Assembly: GCA_947470805.1 (NCBI GenBank)
Contig: CANIVU010000015.1
Location: forward strand, 1-64,000
From: Acidobacteriota bacterium
GTDB taxonomy: Bacteria > Acidobacteriota > Terriglobia > Bryobacterales > Bryobacteraceae
DNA length: 64,000 bases
Direction of reading: 5' to 3'
The notes under the pieces are model-generated. The model was given only the letters and a program-made list of their open reading frames with translations, had not been told where the DNA came from and searched no databases. Position 1 is the first letter of the stretch, and each line of letters opens with the position of its first letter. Positions 36,743 to 46,137 of this stretch are shown one piece after another. A program made the position numbers and the translations under genes.

Positions 36743-37956
36743 AACAAGAGCCCCGCTATACAGGCTGACATGAAATTGGCCATCGTACCAGCGGCCACCG
36801 CCCGCAGGCCCAGCCGGGCGAGGTCCGATTTACGCGAAGGCACCAGCGCCCCGATGCCGCCTACCTGAATCGCGATCGACGACAGGTTGGCGAAGCCGCA
36901 CAATGCAAACGTCGCGATCACGAACGACTTATGGTCCAGTTGGTCCTTCACCGGGCCTAAGTTCAGGAAGGCCACAAACTCATTCAGCACCAGCCGCGTG
37001 CCGAGTAAGTTGCCTACAATGGAGGCGTCTTTCCACGACACGCCGAGCAGCCACGCGATAGGCGCGAAGACGAGTCCGAAGATCTTCTGCAACGAATCGG
37101 GAATGAAGGGCACCAGCGAGTGCACCCAGCCCAGCATCCCATTCACCATGGCGATCAGCGCCAGGAAGGCGATCAACATGCCACCGATATTCAGTGCCAA
37201 CTGCAACCCGTCGGCCGCACCGCGGGCGGCGGCATCGATGACATTGACGCCCGGCTTCTCGATTTCGATCTTCACATCGCCGGCCGTTTCCGGTTCGCCC
37301 GTCTCCGGAATGAACATCTTCGCCAGCATGATGGTGGCTGGGGCGGTCATGATGACGGCGGTGAGTAAGTGGGTAATGTCGACACCGGCGATTTTCACAT
37401 ACGCTGCCATCACCGCGCCGGAGACGTGTGCCATGCCGCTGGTCATGATCGTGAACAGTTCGCTGCGCGTCAGGTTGGCCAGAAATGGCCGGATGGTTAA
37501 CGGCGCTTCCGTCTGGCCCATGAAGATACTGGCCGCCACGCAGGTGGACTCGGCGCCGCTGGCGCCCATGATCCGGCGCATGGCGATGGCCATGACCTTA
37601 ATCACGACCTGCATTACGCCAAAGTAATAGAGCACGGCGAACAGCGCGGCGATAAAGATGACAATCGGCAACACCTGAAAGGCGAAGACAACGCCATAAG
37701 GGCCGGCCTTCGTTCCCAACGGTCCGAAGAGAAACTTACTGCCTTCCTCGGCATACTCCAGCAGTGCGTTGACCGCGACACTGGCCGACTGGAAGAGAAA
37801 TCCGACGTTGGTTTTTAATACCAGAAACGCCAGGGCAAATTGGGATCCCAATCCCCAAAGGAGGAGGCGTGGTTGTATCTTCCGCCGGTCCGAAGAGAAT
37901 AAGTACGCCGTCGCTAAGATCGCGACCAGTCCCAATAGACCGGTGAACCGCTCCAT
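36739..37956 (-). CDS. nupC: Concentrative nucleoside transporter (CNT/NupC family)
   Basis: A 405-residue inner-membrane protein with about ten hydrophobic segments. CNT signatures are G-Q-T-E-A-P-L (substrate/ion site), L-T-R-S-E-L-F-T-I-M-T-S-G, V-A-G-x/V-S-G-A-V-M-A-A-Y, L-L-G-x-R/T-L-V-L-N-E-F-V-A-F and C-G-F-A-N-L-S-S-I. It imports nucleosides with protons or sodium. It lies between thymidine phosphorylase (42-bp gap) and PNP (4-nt overlap), so its cargo is very likely the substrates of those enzymes. Confidence 0.95.
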   Translation of the reverse strand: MERFTGLLGLVAILATAYLFSSDRRKIQPRLLLWGLGSQFALAFLVLKTNVGFLFQSASVAVNALLEYAEEGSKFLFGPLGTKAGPYGVVFAFQVLPIVIFIAALFAVLYYFGVMQVVIKVMAIAMRRIMGASGAESTCVAASIFMGQTEAPLTIRPFLANLTRSELFTIMTSGMAHVSGAVMAAYVKIAGVDITHLLTAVIMTAPATIMLAKMFIPETGEPETAGDVKIEIEKPGVNVIDAAARGAADGLQLALNIGGMLIAFLALIAMVNGMLGWVHSLVPFIPDSLQKIFGLVFAPIAWLLGVSWKDASIVGNLLGTRLVLNEFVAFLNLGPVKDQLDHKSFVIATFALCGFANLSSIAIQVGGIGALVPSRKSDLARLGLRAVAAGTMANFMSACIAGLLL

Positions 37957-37998
37957 AGGGCCTCCTTAGGGGAAATGGGGAGATGCTAAATCGCTTAC

Positions 37999-39303
<1,305 letters not shown>

Positions 39304-39421
39304 ATAAGTTCCTTCAGCGTAGCACGCCAATTCATTGAAAGGAAACCTTCTTGCGAGGTTTGTCGTCAGGGCACACTCCCGGCGGGCTGTCTCCGCTGGT
39401 ATCACTGAATGGCGAAGCGGC

Positions 39422-40240
39422 CTATTTACTTACCTGGATTTGCGGCAACGGGTAGCGGAACTTCCCGGCGAATACCTCGCCGAAAATCTGCAGCATCTCC
39501 TCATGAATCAAGCCATTGTCGGCCAGAATATGCTTCCCGCGCAGTTGGCGTGGCGCCCCGTGCATATCCGCACAGCGCCCCCCCGCCTCTTCCACAAGGA
39601 GTATTCCAGCAGCCATATCCCACGGGCTTAGTCCGAATTCCCAGAATGCGTCCAGTCGCCCGCTGGCCACGTAGGCCAGGTCCAACGCGGCCGCCCCAGG
39701 ACGGCGTACGCCGTGGCTGAGCATTGCCAGTTGGTAGTAAAAGTGGATGTTTATGTTTTCAGGCCGTTTCCGATTCGGAAACCCGGTAGCTACAAGGCTT
39801 TCGGACACACTGGCGGCTTTCGACACGTGGATGCGCCGCCCGTTCAAATACGCGCCGCCGCCCCTTTCGGCGGCGAACATTTCGTTGCGCGACGGGTCGA
39901 AGACAACGCCCGCCACCAATTCCCCTGCTTTTTCCAAAGCCAGCGTGACATTCCACGCCGGAAAGCCGTGGGCGAAGTTCGTCGTCCCGTCCACCGGGTC
40001 CACGTACCAGCAATACTCCCCTTGCCGGTCCCTCTGGCCCCCCTCTTCCCCGACGATCGTGTGCGAAGGGAAGTGGCTCTGCAGGCGTTCGACGATCAAC
40101 GCTTCCGACGCGCGGTCGGCCGCCGTCACCAGATCGAAGTCGCCTTTCAACTCAAACGGAATGCCCCGTTCGGACATGTTCAAAACCAGCGCGCCCGCTT
40201 CCCGCGCGATTTCTACTGCCGTTTCAAGAAATGGTGCCAT
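39422..40240 (-). CDS. Inositol monophosphatase-family phosphatase
   Basis: A 272-residue Mg-dependent phosphatase. Metal-binding motifs: V-G-E-E-G-G (Glu), W-Y-V-D-P-V-D-G-T-T-N-F-A-H-G-F-P (Asp pair) and S-P-W-D-M-A-A-G-I-L-L-V-E-E-A-G-G (Asp). The family includes SuhB, histidinol-phosphatase and PAP phosphatase; the motifs do not separate them here. It follows the Hfq-like gene by 4 bp, so it is the last gene of the moaDE-VWFA-hfq unit. Confidence 0.9.
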   Translation of the reverse strand: MAPFLETAVEIAREAGALVLNMSERGIPFELKGDFDLVTAADRASEALIVERLQSHFPSHTIVGEEGGQRDRQGEYCWYVDPVDGTTNFAHGFPAWNVTLALEKAGELVAGVVFDPSRNEMFAAERGGGAYLNGRRIHVSKAASVSESLVATGFPNRKRPENINIHFYYQLAMLSHGVRRPGAAALDLAYVASGRLDAFWEFGLSPWDMAAGILLVEEAGGRCADMHGAPRQLRGKHILADNGLIHEEMLQIFGEVFAGKFRYPLPQIQVSK

Positions 40241-40244
40241 GAGG

Positions 40245-40481
40245 TCAAACTTCGAAAACGTATTTGATGTCGTGCTTGTACAAGAACAAATTCGCCTGGC
40301 CGGCGCGCGTCAGTCGCACGACGTCCAGGTCGAAATACTCAACCGTGCCCGAATGCTCCTGATTGTCCATCAGCCGAACCCGCACCGGCTGTTGCCGGGC
40401 GATCAGGTCCCGCCAATACTCGACCTCACGGAGCGTCGTCTCGGGTGCCTTCTTCTTCGAACTTGCGCCTTTAGATGCCAT
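40245..40481 (-). CDS. hfq: Hfq-like RNA-binding protein
   Basis: A 78-residue Sm-fold protein. After a Lys/Ser-rich N-terminus the Sm1 strand region reads P-V-R-V-R-L-M-D-N-Q-E-H-S-G-T-V-E-Y-F-D-L-D-V-V and the Sm2 region N-L-F-L-Y-K-H-D-I-K-Y-V, close to the Y-K-H-A-I of Hfq. Canonical Hfq has G-x-V-x-x-F-D; here E-Y-F-D-L-D is close. The ATG at 40481 is 10 bp after the VWFA stop; ATGs at 40511 and 40535 would lengthen it inside that gene. It probably binds small RNAs and mRNAs. The usual hfq neighbours (miaA, hflX) are absent. Confidence 0.78.
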   Translation of the reverse strand: MASKGASSKKKAPETTLREVEYWRDLIARQQPVRVRLMDNQEHSGTVEYFDLDVVRLTRAGQANLFLYKHDIKYVFEV

Positions 40482-40491
40482 CCGGTGAGGG

Positions 40492-41400
40492 TTACGGAGC
40501 GGAATCTCCATAATAGCCACTTCGCGTTTGCACACGCAAACCCGCAGTTTTCGTTTCCACCTTCACGGTGTGGAAGCGGTTCTTCGTGAGCGGCACATTT
40601 TTCGGGTAGTAGCCCACCAGATATTGCGTTCGCAGATCGCGCAGAATGGAGTCGAATGCACGGTCCAAAGCCGCGCCAATCGTGGGTTGGAACACTTTGC
40701 CGCCGGTGCCGCCGGTGAACTGCGCCAGCGCGTGTTCGCCGCCGATATTGCGCCCCGCGTCGTTCTCAATCGGCACAACGAGATTGGCGTAAATAACGCA
40801 ATCGTTGCGGTGCGCGGCCTCCATCGCTTTGTGAAAACTGGTCAGCGACGTGGTGTCGCCGCCGTCGGTGACGATCACCATCACCCGCCTGCCGTCGCGC
40901 CGTCCGAGTTCAACGGCGCCCAGTTCGATGGCGTCGTAGAGCGACGTGCCGGCCTCGGCCTTGATGCCCTTCATCGCGTCTTCCAGCCGCTTCAACCGCC
41001 GTGTGAACGGGCTCAGCTTCACCACGTCGTGATTGAACGTGAACAGCGCCGCCTGGTCGCCCTCGTTGCCGGAGCCGAACAGCGCTTTGGCGAACCGCTG
41101 CAGCGAATCCACTTCGTACTTCAGATCCTTCGCCGTCGACCCGCTGATGTCGAGCATAATGGCCACCGACAAGGGCTGCGCCGTGTGGTGTTCAAATACC
41201 GCCAACTCCTGCGCCACGCCGTTGTCGAAGATGCGGAAATCGTCTTTGGTCAGTCCGCCCACCAGCCCGCCGTCAGCGTCCTTCACGGTCGCCAGCAGCC
41301 GCACCAGTTTCACTTCGGTGCGGAACGTCACTGGAGGCTGCTGCGCGAACGCCGCCAGTCCCGCCGTCGCCAAAAACGTCCGCCGCGAAGCCAATGTCAT
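40492..41400 (-). CDS. VWFA-related protein of acidobacterial type (Tat-exported)
   Basis: A 302-residue protein. The ATG at 41400, overlapping the MoaDE stop by ATGA, gives a Tat signal (S-R-R-T-F-L-A-T-A-G-L). An N-terminal beta part (V-K-L-V-R-L-L-A-T-V-K-D...L-T-K-D-D-F-R-I-F-D-N-G) precedes a von Willebrand A domain with the MIDAS sequence M-L-D-I-S-G-S-T and V-I-V-T-D-G-G-D. It ends R-T-Q-Y-L-V-G-Y-Y-P. This layout is that of the VWFA-related domain described for Acidobacteria (TIGR03436). Its partner is unknown. Confidence 0.9.
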   Translation of the reverse strand: MTLASRRTFLATAGLAAFAQQPPVTFRTEVKLVRLLATVKDADGGLVGGLTKDDFRIFDNGVAQELAVFEHHTAQPLSVAIMLDISGSTAKDLKYEVDSLQRFAKALFGSGNEGDQAALFTFNHDVVKLSPFTRRLKRLEDAMKGIKAEAGTSLYDAIELGAVELGRRDGRRVMVIVTDGGDTTSLTSFHKAMEAAHRNDCVIYANLVVPIENDAGRNIGGEHALAQFTGGTGGKVFQPTIGAALDRAFDSILRDLRTQYLVGYYPKNVPLTKNRFHTVKVETKTAGLRVQTRSGYYGDSAP

Positions 41401-42116
41401 AGTGTTTTCAGCCGGTCGTCCCACTCGCCATCCACCCACACTTCGCCATCGGCGAAGTACTCTTTCTTCCAGATCGGCACCAGCTTCTTCAGCTTGTTGA
41501 TGCCTTCCAGCGACGCTTCAAACGCCGGCTTCCGGTGTGGCGAAAAAGCAATCACCACCACCGACGTTTCGCCGATCTCCATCCGCCCCAACCGGTGCAG
41601 CATCGCGATGCGGCTGATGGGGAAGGTGGCAGTAATCTCATCGCCGATTTGCGCCATCATCTTAATCGCCATCGCCTCGTAGCACTCGTATTCCAGGTAC
41701 AGCGTCGCCCGGCCCTTGGTGTTATTGCGCACCACGCCTTCGAAGTTCACGAACGCGCCGTCGCAGCCCTGCAGCAGTTCCTTCGCCACGGCCGCCGCGT
41801 CGATGGGCTGCCGTGTGATCCCATAAAAATTGCCAGTATTCTCGCTAGTAATTTGATGGATCCACTGGCCCGTCCCGCCGCTCACCGGGGGCAGCAGCGC
41901 CACTTCGTCGCCATCGGCCAGGACCACCGACGGGTCGGCGAACTCCTGATTCCGCGCCACCGTGACGCTCTTCCGCGCCGCTTCCAGCGCCGGGAATTGG
42001 GCCGCAAAATGGTCGAACAGCCCCTTGGCTGTCACGCCGTCGGCCAGTTCCACATCACACTCCCGCTGCCCGGTCAGGTCGCGCAGCACACCGAAAAATA
42101 GGACTCGAATTCGCAC
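41397..42116 (-). CDS. moaX: Fused molybdopterin synthase (MoaD-MoaE)
   Basis: A 239-residue fusion. Residues 1-81 are MoaD-like (ubiquitin fold) ending L-L-P-P-V-S-G-G at 80-81, the double Gly that must be thiocarboxylated. Residues ~86-239 are MoaE: A-F-V-N-F-E-G-V-V-R-N-N-T-K-G-R, L-E-Y-E-C-Y-E-A-M-A, L-H-R-L-G-R-M-E-I-G-E, H-R-K-P-A-F-E-A and P-I-W-K-K-E-Y. It adds the dithiolene sulfurs of molybdopterin. Mycobacterial MoaX is a known fusion processed after the Gly pair, and processing is likely here. No other moa gene is in the window. Confidence 0.92.
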   Translation of the reverse strand: MRIRVLFFGVLRDLTGQRECDVELADGVTAKGLFDHFAAQFPALEAARKSVTVARNQEFADPSVVLADGDEVALLPPVSGGTGQWIHQITSENTGNFYGITRQPIDAAAVAKELLQGCDGAFVNFEGVVRNNTKGRATLYLEYECYEAMAIKMMAQIGDEITATFPISRIAMLHRLGRMEIGETSVVVIAFSPHRKPAFEASLEGINKLKKLVPIWKKEYFADGEVWVDGEWDDRLKTL

Positions 42117-42189
42117 AGTGTCATCCTAACAGACTGTTTTCGAACTCCCTTGGTTCCAACTCACTCGCCGCGGCATCCAAACAATTGCC

Positions 42190-42663
42190 ATGAACCCCAC
42201 TCGCAACAACATCCCCGCTTCGTCGCGGGAACAACTGATCCCGTTGCTGAACGCCCTGCTCGCTACCGCCACTGATCTCAAAAGCCAGGTGAAACAGGCG
42301 CACTGGAACGTGAAAGGTCCGCAGTTCCTCCCGCTCCACGAACTCTTCGATGGCATCGCCGGCCGTCTCGACACGCAGATTGACGACCTCGCCGAACGCG
42401 CCGTCCAACTCGGCGGCACTGCCCTCGGCACCATTCGCCAAGCCGCCGCGGCGTCCGCGCTGCCGGAGTACCCCGTGAACCTCAAGACCGGCCTCGATCA
42501 CGCCGCCGCCATCGCCGACCGACTGTCCCACTACGGCGCCGCCCTCCGCGTCGCCATCGACACCGCCACCACGCTCGACGACGCCGACACGGCCGACCTG
42601 TTCACCGGCTTTAGCCGCGAGGCCGACAAGGACCTCTGGTTCGTCGAAGCTCACCTGCAATAA
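42190..42663 (+). CDS. dps: Dps-family ferritin-like DNA-protection protein
   Basis: A 157-residue four-helix protein of the usual length. Ferroxidase-site residues characteristic of Dps are present: V-K-Q-A-H-W-N-V-K-G-P-Q-F-L-P-L-H-E-L-F-D and the paired helix R-L-D-T-Q-I-D-D-L-A-E-R-A-V-Q-L-G-G. Dps dodecamers oxidise and store iron with peroxide and may bind DNA. The N-terminal tail (M-N-P-T-R-N-N) has few Lys, so DNA binding is not obvious. It is divergent from moaDE with a 73-bp gap. Confidence 0.92.
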   Translation: MNPTRNNIPASSREQLIPLLNALLATATDLKSQVKQAHWNVKGPQFLPLHELFDGIAGRLDTQIDDLAERAVQLGGTALGTIRQAAAASALPEYPVNLKTGLDHAAAIADRLSHYGAALRVAIDTATTLDDADTADLFTGFSREADKDLWFVEAHLQ

Positions 42664-42672
42664 TTGGCTGCT

Positions 42673-43074
42673 ATGGAATCGCATCAGGCCCGCGTCCGTG
42701 TCCGCTATGCCGAAACGGACCAGATGGGTGTCGTCTATCACGCCAATTACATCGTGTGGATGGAGGTCGGCCGCGTGGAGTTCTGCCGCGCCGCCGGCCT
42801 CTCCTACCGCGATATGGAGAACGAAGGCGCGCTCCATCTGGCCGTTATCGAAGCCAACTGCCGCTACGTCTCCCCGGCCCGTTACGACGACGAAATCCTC
42901 ATCGAAACCCGCATCGAAAAAGCCACCCCGCGCGGCGTTCATTTCGTCTATGAAATGCGCCACGCCGAAACTGGCCAGAAACTTGCCGAAGGCTTCTCCC
43001 GCCACCTGTTTCTCGATCACAACTTGAAGCCCATGCGACTGCCCGCGCGCTTCTATCCGCAGTTCGGGCTGTAG
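42673..43074 (+). CDS. YbgC/4-hydroxybenzoyl-CoA thioesterase-family protein
   Basis: A 133-residue hotdog-fold thioesterase. The family signature R-V-R-Y-A-E-T-D-Q-M-G-V-V-Y-H-A-N-Y-I-V-W-M-E-V-G-R is complete; the Asp in T-D-Q-M-G is the catalytic residue. The rest (Y-V-S-P-A-R-Y-D-D-E-I-L-I-E-T-R) also fits. The ATG at 42673 is preferred over the TTG at 42664 since homology starts at once. It hydrolyses acyl-CoA; the chain type is unknown. Confidence 0.9.
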   Translation: MESHQARVRVRYAETDQMGVVYHANYIVWMEVGRVEFCRAAGLSYRDMENEGALHLAVIEANCRYVSPARYDDEILIETRIEKATPRGVHFVYEMRHAETGQKLAEGFSRHLFLDHNLKPMRLPARFYPQFGL

Positions 43075-43084
43075 TCGTCATGCG

Positions 43085-43435
43085 TTGGCGGCTCCTGCTG
43101 GCGATCCCCCGCTGCTCTGGGCACTACTGCCCGCCATCGACGCCCTCCGCCGCCCGCGGTTCGACATCCTCCTCGATCAACTCGCCGGCAGCGGGTGCCA
43201 ATTCCAGGACCACGCCCGCTCCCTGAACCCGTTTACCACCTACGCAATCCGCCACCCCGAATACGCCTGCCCCATCTGGGCTGCCGAAAATCTCGCCGGG
43301 GCGCCACCAGCCGACCGCCCGCGCGTGCTCGCCGCCATCGACGCCGCCCTCCTCCGTCTGCCAGCCACCTTCGACACCGGCGACGGCGTCCTTCCCATCG
43401 CAGCCCAGTTAAAAGCCGCCCGCGCGGCCATCTAA
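43085..43435 (+). CDS. Hypothetical protein (uncertain)
   Basis: A 116-codon frame from a TTG, 10 bp after the thioesterase stop. The product (e.g. R-F-D-I-L-L-D-Q-L-A-G-S-G-C, N-P-F-T-T-Y-A-I-R-H-P-E-Y-A-C-P-I-W-A-A-E-N) has protein-like composition and a helical C-terminus, unlike the neighbouring out-of-frame readings. No family is recognised and the start is poor, so it may be a small gene or a decayed one. Confidence 0.4.
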   Translation: MAAPAGDPPLLWALLPAIDALRRPRFDILLDQLAGSGCQFQDHARSLNPFTTYAIRHPEYACPIWAAENLAGAPPADRPRVLAAIDAALLRLPATFDTGDGVLPIAAQLKAARAAI

Positions 43436-43454
43436 CCTTGCTACCCTTTTCAAA

Positions 43455-44483
43455 ATGACCACCCCGCTCCGTGGCGCCCTCGTCGGCTGTGGCTTCTTCG
43501 GCCAGATCCATCTCGAAGGTTGGCGCCGTATCGATGAAGCCCAAATCGTCGCCGCCTGCGACACCGATCTCGCTAAAGCCAGCCAGTCCGCCCCCCAGGC
43601 CTTCGACAACCTGGAACGTATGCTCGACGAAGTCAAACCGGACTTCCTCGACATCGCCACCCGCCCCGAACTGCACGTCGAAATGCTCCGGATCGCCGCC
43701 GCCCGTAAGCTCCCGGTGATCTGCCAGAAGCCCATGGCCCCCCGCTGGGACGAATGCCTGGAGATGGTCCGCATCGCCGAAAAGGCCGAAATTCCCTTCA
43801 TGATCCACGAGAACTGGCGCTGGCAACCCTGGTACCGCGTCATCGCCGCTGAAATGGCGAAAGGGAGTTTAGGCGCGCCCGTCACTTATACCTTCCGCAC
43901 CCGCAAACGCGACGGCGCCGGCCCGGAACCCTACTTACTCCAGCCCTATTTCCGCAATATGCCGCGCCTGCTGTTGTTTGAAACGTTGGTCCACCACATC
44001 GACACCAGCCGCTTCCTCTTCGGCGAACTCGACACCGTATACGCGCGCCTCCGCCGCGTCAATCAAACCATCCAGGGCGAAGACCAGGTCCTGCTCATCG
44101 CCTCCCACCAGTCCGGGCTCAACGGCGTCATCGACGGCAATCGCTTCCTCGACCTCGCCCCCGACTCCCCCCCGCTCGGCGACGCCTTCTTCGAGTTTGA
44201 AAACGGCGCCCTCCGCCTCTCCGCCACCGGCGATATCTTCCGTGTAACTCCCACCGGTGGCGACTTACTCTGGAAAAATGAGGTAACATCGGGATATCGC
44301 GGCGACAGCGTCCGCGCCACCTCGCAACACTTTGTCCGGTCGCTCGCCGCCGGGCTCCCGTTTGAAACCCCGGGCCGCGACTATCTTGTGACCGTTGCCG
44401 CCGTCGAAGCCGCCTACCGCAGTCACGAATCGGGCGCCGCCGTCCGCGTACCCACCCCAACCGACATCGCCAAAGACCTCTGA
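43455..44483 (+). CDS. Gfo/Idh/MocA-family oxidoreductase (cytoplasmic)
   Basis: A 342-residue protein without signal. The Rossmann part has G-A-L-V-G-C-G-F-F-G-Q-I-H and the V-I-C-Q-K-P-M-A variant of the family's E-K-P motif; then I-H-E-N-W-R-W-Q-P-W-Y-R-V-I in the substrate region and F-E-T-L-V-H-H-I-D-T-S-R-F-L with the usual His. It probably oxidises or reduces a sugar or inositol-like compound with NAD(P). It differs from the exported family member at 16316-17518. Confidence 0.9.
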   Translation: MTTPLRGALVGCGFFGQIHLEGWRRIDEAQIVAACDTDLAKASQSAPQAFDNLERMLDEVKPDFLDIATRPELHVEMLRIAAARKLPVICQKPMAPRWDECLEMVRIAEKAEIPFMIHENWRWQPWYRVIAAEMAKGSLGAPVTYTFRTRKRDGAGPEPYLLQPYFRNMPRLLLFETLVHHIDTSRFLFGELDTVYARLRRVNQTIQGEDQVLLIASHQSGLNGVIDGNRFLDLAPDSPPLGDAFFEFENGALRLSATGDIFRVTPTGGDLLWKNEVTSGYRGDSVRATSQHFVRSLAAGLPFETPGRDYLVTVAAVEAAYRSHESGAAVRVPTPTDIAKDL

Positions 44484-44488
44484 GGGAC

Positions 44489-45049
44489 ATGCAACTGCTA
44501 CCCCCATCTTTCCTTCCGTTCTGGATGGAAGTGGAGGGCGACGCCCAATCGCCCAAGCCCCCATCGCCCAAGCAACGCCAGGGCCACGCCTTGGCGTTCT
44601 TCGTGGGCGTCTGCGCGCTGGCGGCGTTCTACGCATCTCTCTATGCGCCCAGCGGGGCGGGGAACTGGGGTTGGTATCCGCGTCTGACCAAGCCCGCCTG
44701 GGCACCGTCGCCCGCCTTCACCGGCCCGGTTTCTACGCTCTTCTACCTTGTCCTCGCCGTCTCCATCTGGCGCATCTGGCGCACCGGCGCCTTTCGCACG
44801 GTCCCCTTCACGCTGGCCGGATTCGCGGGGTTGCTCTTCCTCCAAAGCATCTGGTCCACGCTCCTATACGGGCTCCAAAGCCCGGCGCTCGGCTTCGCCG
44901 ACCTGATGATCATCGCCCTGCTCGCCGCCATTCTGTGGCTGACCTACCACCCCATCGACAAACTCGCCGGTCGCCTCTGGCTCGCCTATCTCTGCTGGGT
45001 CGTGTTTCTACTCCCGCTCAACGCCGCCCTCTTCTACCTCAACCGCTAA
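44489..45049 (+). CDS. TspO/MBR-family membrane protein
   Basis: A 186-residue membrane protein with about five helices. Family features: [20 protein letters not shown] (helix 1/2 loop), [24 protein letters not shown] and [17 protein letters not shown]. It has an extra ~30-residue N-terminus. TspO proteins bind porphyrins and take part in their turnover and in stress signalling. It overlaps the convergent hydrolase gene by 4 nt. Confidence 0.88.
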   Translation: MQLLPPSFLPFWMEVEGDAQSPKPPSPKQRQGHALAFFVGVCALAAFYASLYAPSGAGNWGWYPRLTKPAWAPSPAFTGPVSTLFYLVLAVSIWRIWRTGAFRTVPFTLAGFAGLLFLQSIWSTLLYGLQSPALGFADLMIIALLAAILWLTYHPIDKLAGRLWLAYLCWVVFLLPLNAALFYLNR

Positions 45050-45993
45050 ACCAAAAAACGCCGTAAGAACGACAGTGCCTCCGCCCGCATCCCGGCCGTC
45101 TCCACGTGCGCCACGTCCTCCCGAACCATCTTCCAACGCTCCGGATGCCCGGCCTTCCGGTAGACCTCCGTCAACTCCCGGTCGATCCGGTCCAACCCCG
45201 CCGGCGGCGTCAACTTATCCAAATTCCCGGCCAACCCCAAATGCGCCCGCGGTGCGATCAGCGCATTAATCTGCGACGTCGAAAAATGCTTTAACAGCCC
45301 CGGCACGTAGTAATACACCCCGTGCCCCTTCAAGTTATCAGTGGCCAGCAACGCATCGAAGTCAGTCAAACAACAGATATCCACACAAACTTTCACCCGT
45401 TCGTCCAACGCCGCCACCCACCACGCCATCGTCGACCCCATCGACATCCCAACCGTCCCAATCCGCCCCGCGTCCACATCCGGCCGCGAAACCAGATAGT
45501 CCATCGCCCGCAGCGAATCGTACACCATCATTCCCCACATCACCCGCCCGTGCCACAAAAAGTCCTTGAAAATGTCCGGCTCCGTGCGCACCGCCCGCTC
45601 CCCGAACGCCCAAGTGTCCACGCACAGCGCCGCATACCCCTCGGCCACCAACGCGTCCGCCCACGACGGCACGTCCTTCTTCGGACGCAGCATCTCGTCC
45701 TTGCCCAACTTATACTCGCCCCCGTGCCAGTGATGAAACAAAACGGTGGGCAGCCGCCCGCTCTTTCCCAGTGGCTTGATGAAATAAGCGGGCGCCTTCT
45801 CCAGCCCGTTCAAGTCGAGAACTAACTTCTCAAAGTGATACCCGCGCGACGTATCCACCCCGCGCGACTCCACGCCAATCTTCCGGTCCCGCGCCGGCAA
45901 GTCGCCCAACAGCGAATACAACTCCTTCCGCCGCGAACCCGCCGGGCCTCCCGCCGCCAGTGCCATTGTCTTCATGAGTGTGCGCCGTTCCAT
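45046..45993 (-). CDS. Alpha/beta hydrolase (dienelactone hydrolase/acetyl-xylan-esterase-like)
   Basis: A 315-residue protein with a short N-terminus that may be a weak signal ([16 protein letters not shown]). Hydrolase features: L-F-H-H-W-H-G-G-E (oxyanion), [12 protein letters not shown] (nucleophile Ser) and D-V-A-H-V-E-T (late His). It resembles exported esterases of Acidobacteriota. The substrate is unknown. Confidence 0.82.
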   Translation of the reverse strand: MERRTLMKTMALAAGGPAGSRRKELYSLLGDLPARDRKIGVESRGVDTSRGYHFEKLVLDLNGLEKAPAYFIKPLGKSGRLPTVLFHHWHGGEYKLGKDEMLRPKKDVPSWADALVAEGYAALCVDTWAFGERAVRTEPDIFKDFLWHGRVMWGMMVYDSLRAMDYLVSRPDVDAGRIGTVGMSMGSTMAWWVAALDERVKVCVDICCLTDFDALLATDNLKGHGVYYYVPGLLKHFSTSQINALIAPRAHLGLAGNLDKLTPPAGLDRIDRELTEVYRKAGHPERWKMVREDVAHVETAGMRAEALSFLRRFLV

Positions 45994-46137
45994 ATCCGGC
46001 GACCATCCTACCCCATAATTACGCGATTTTGCGGCTTATTTCGCAACTCGCGCAGCCAAAAGCAGCTCCACGCAGCCCGCCCAGCCTGCGCAAAACCGCG
46101 CTTGCCGCCCCGCCCGTCCCGCCGCACCATCGGACCC

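Noticed and set aside
39304-39421. Riboswitch before the nucleoside operon
   Set aside because: The 118-bp leader has no purine-riboswitch core or other pattern I know; only an aagga ribosome site is clear.
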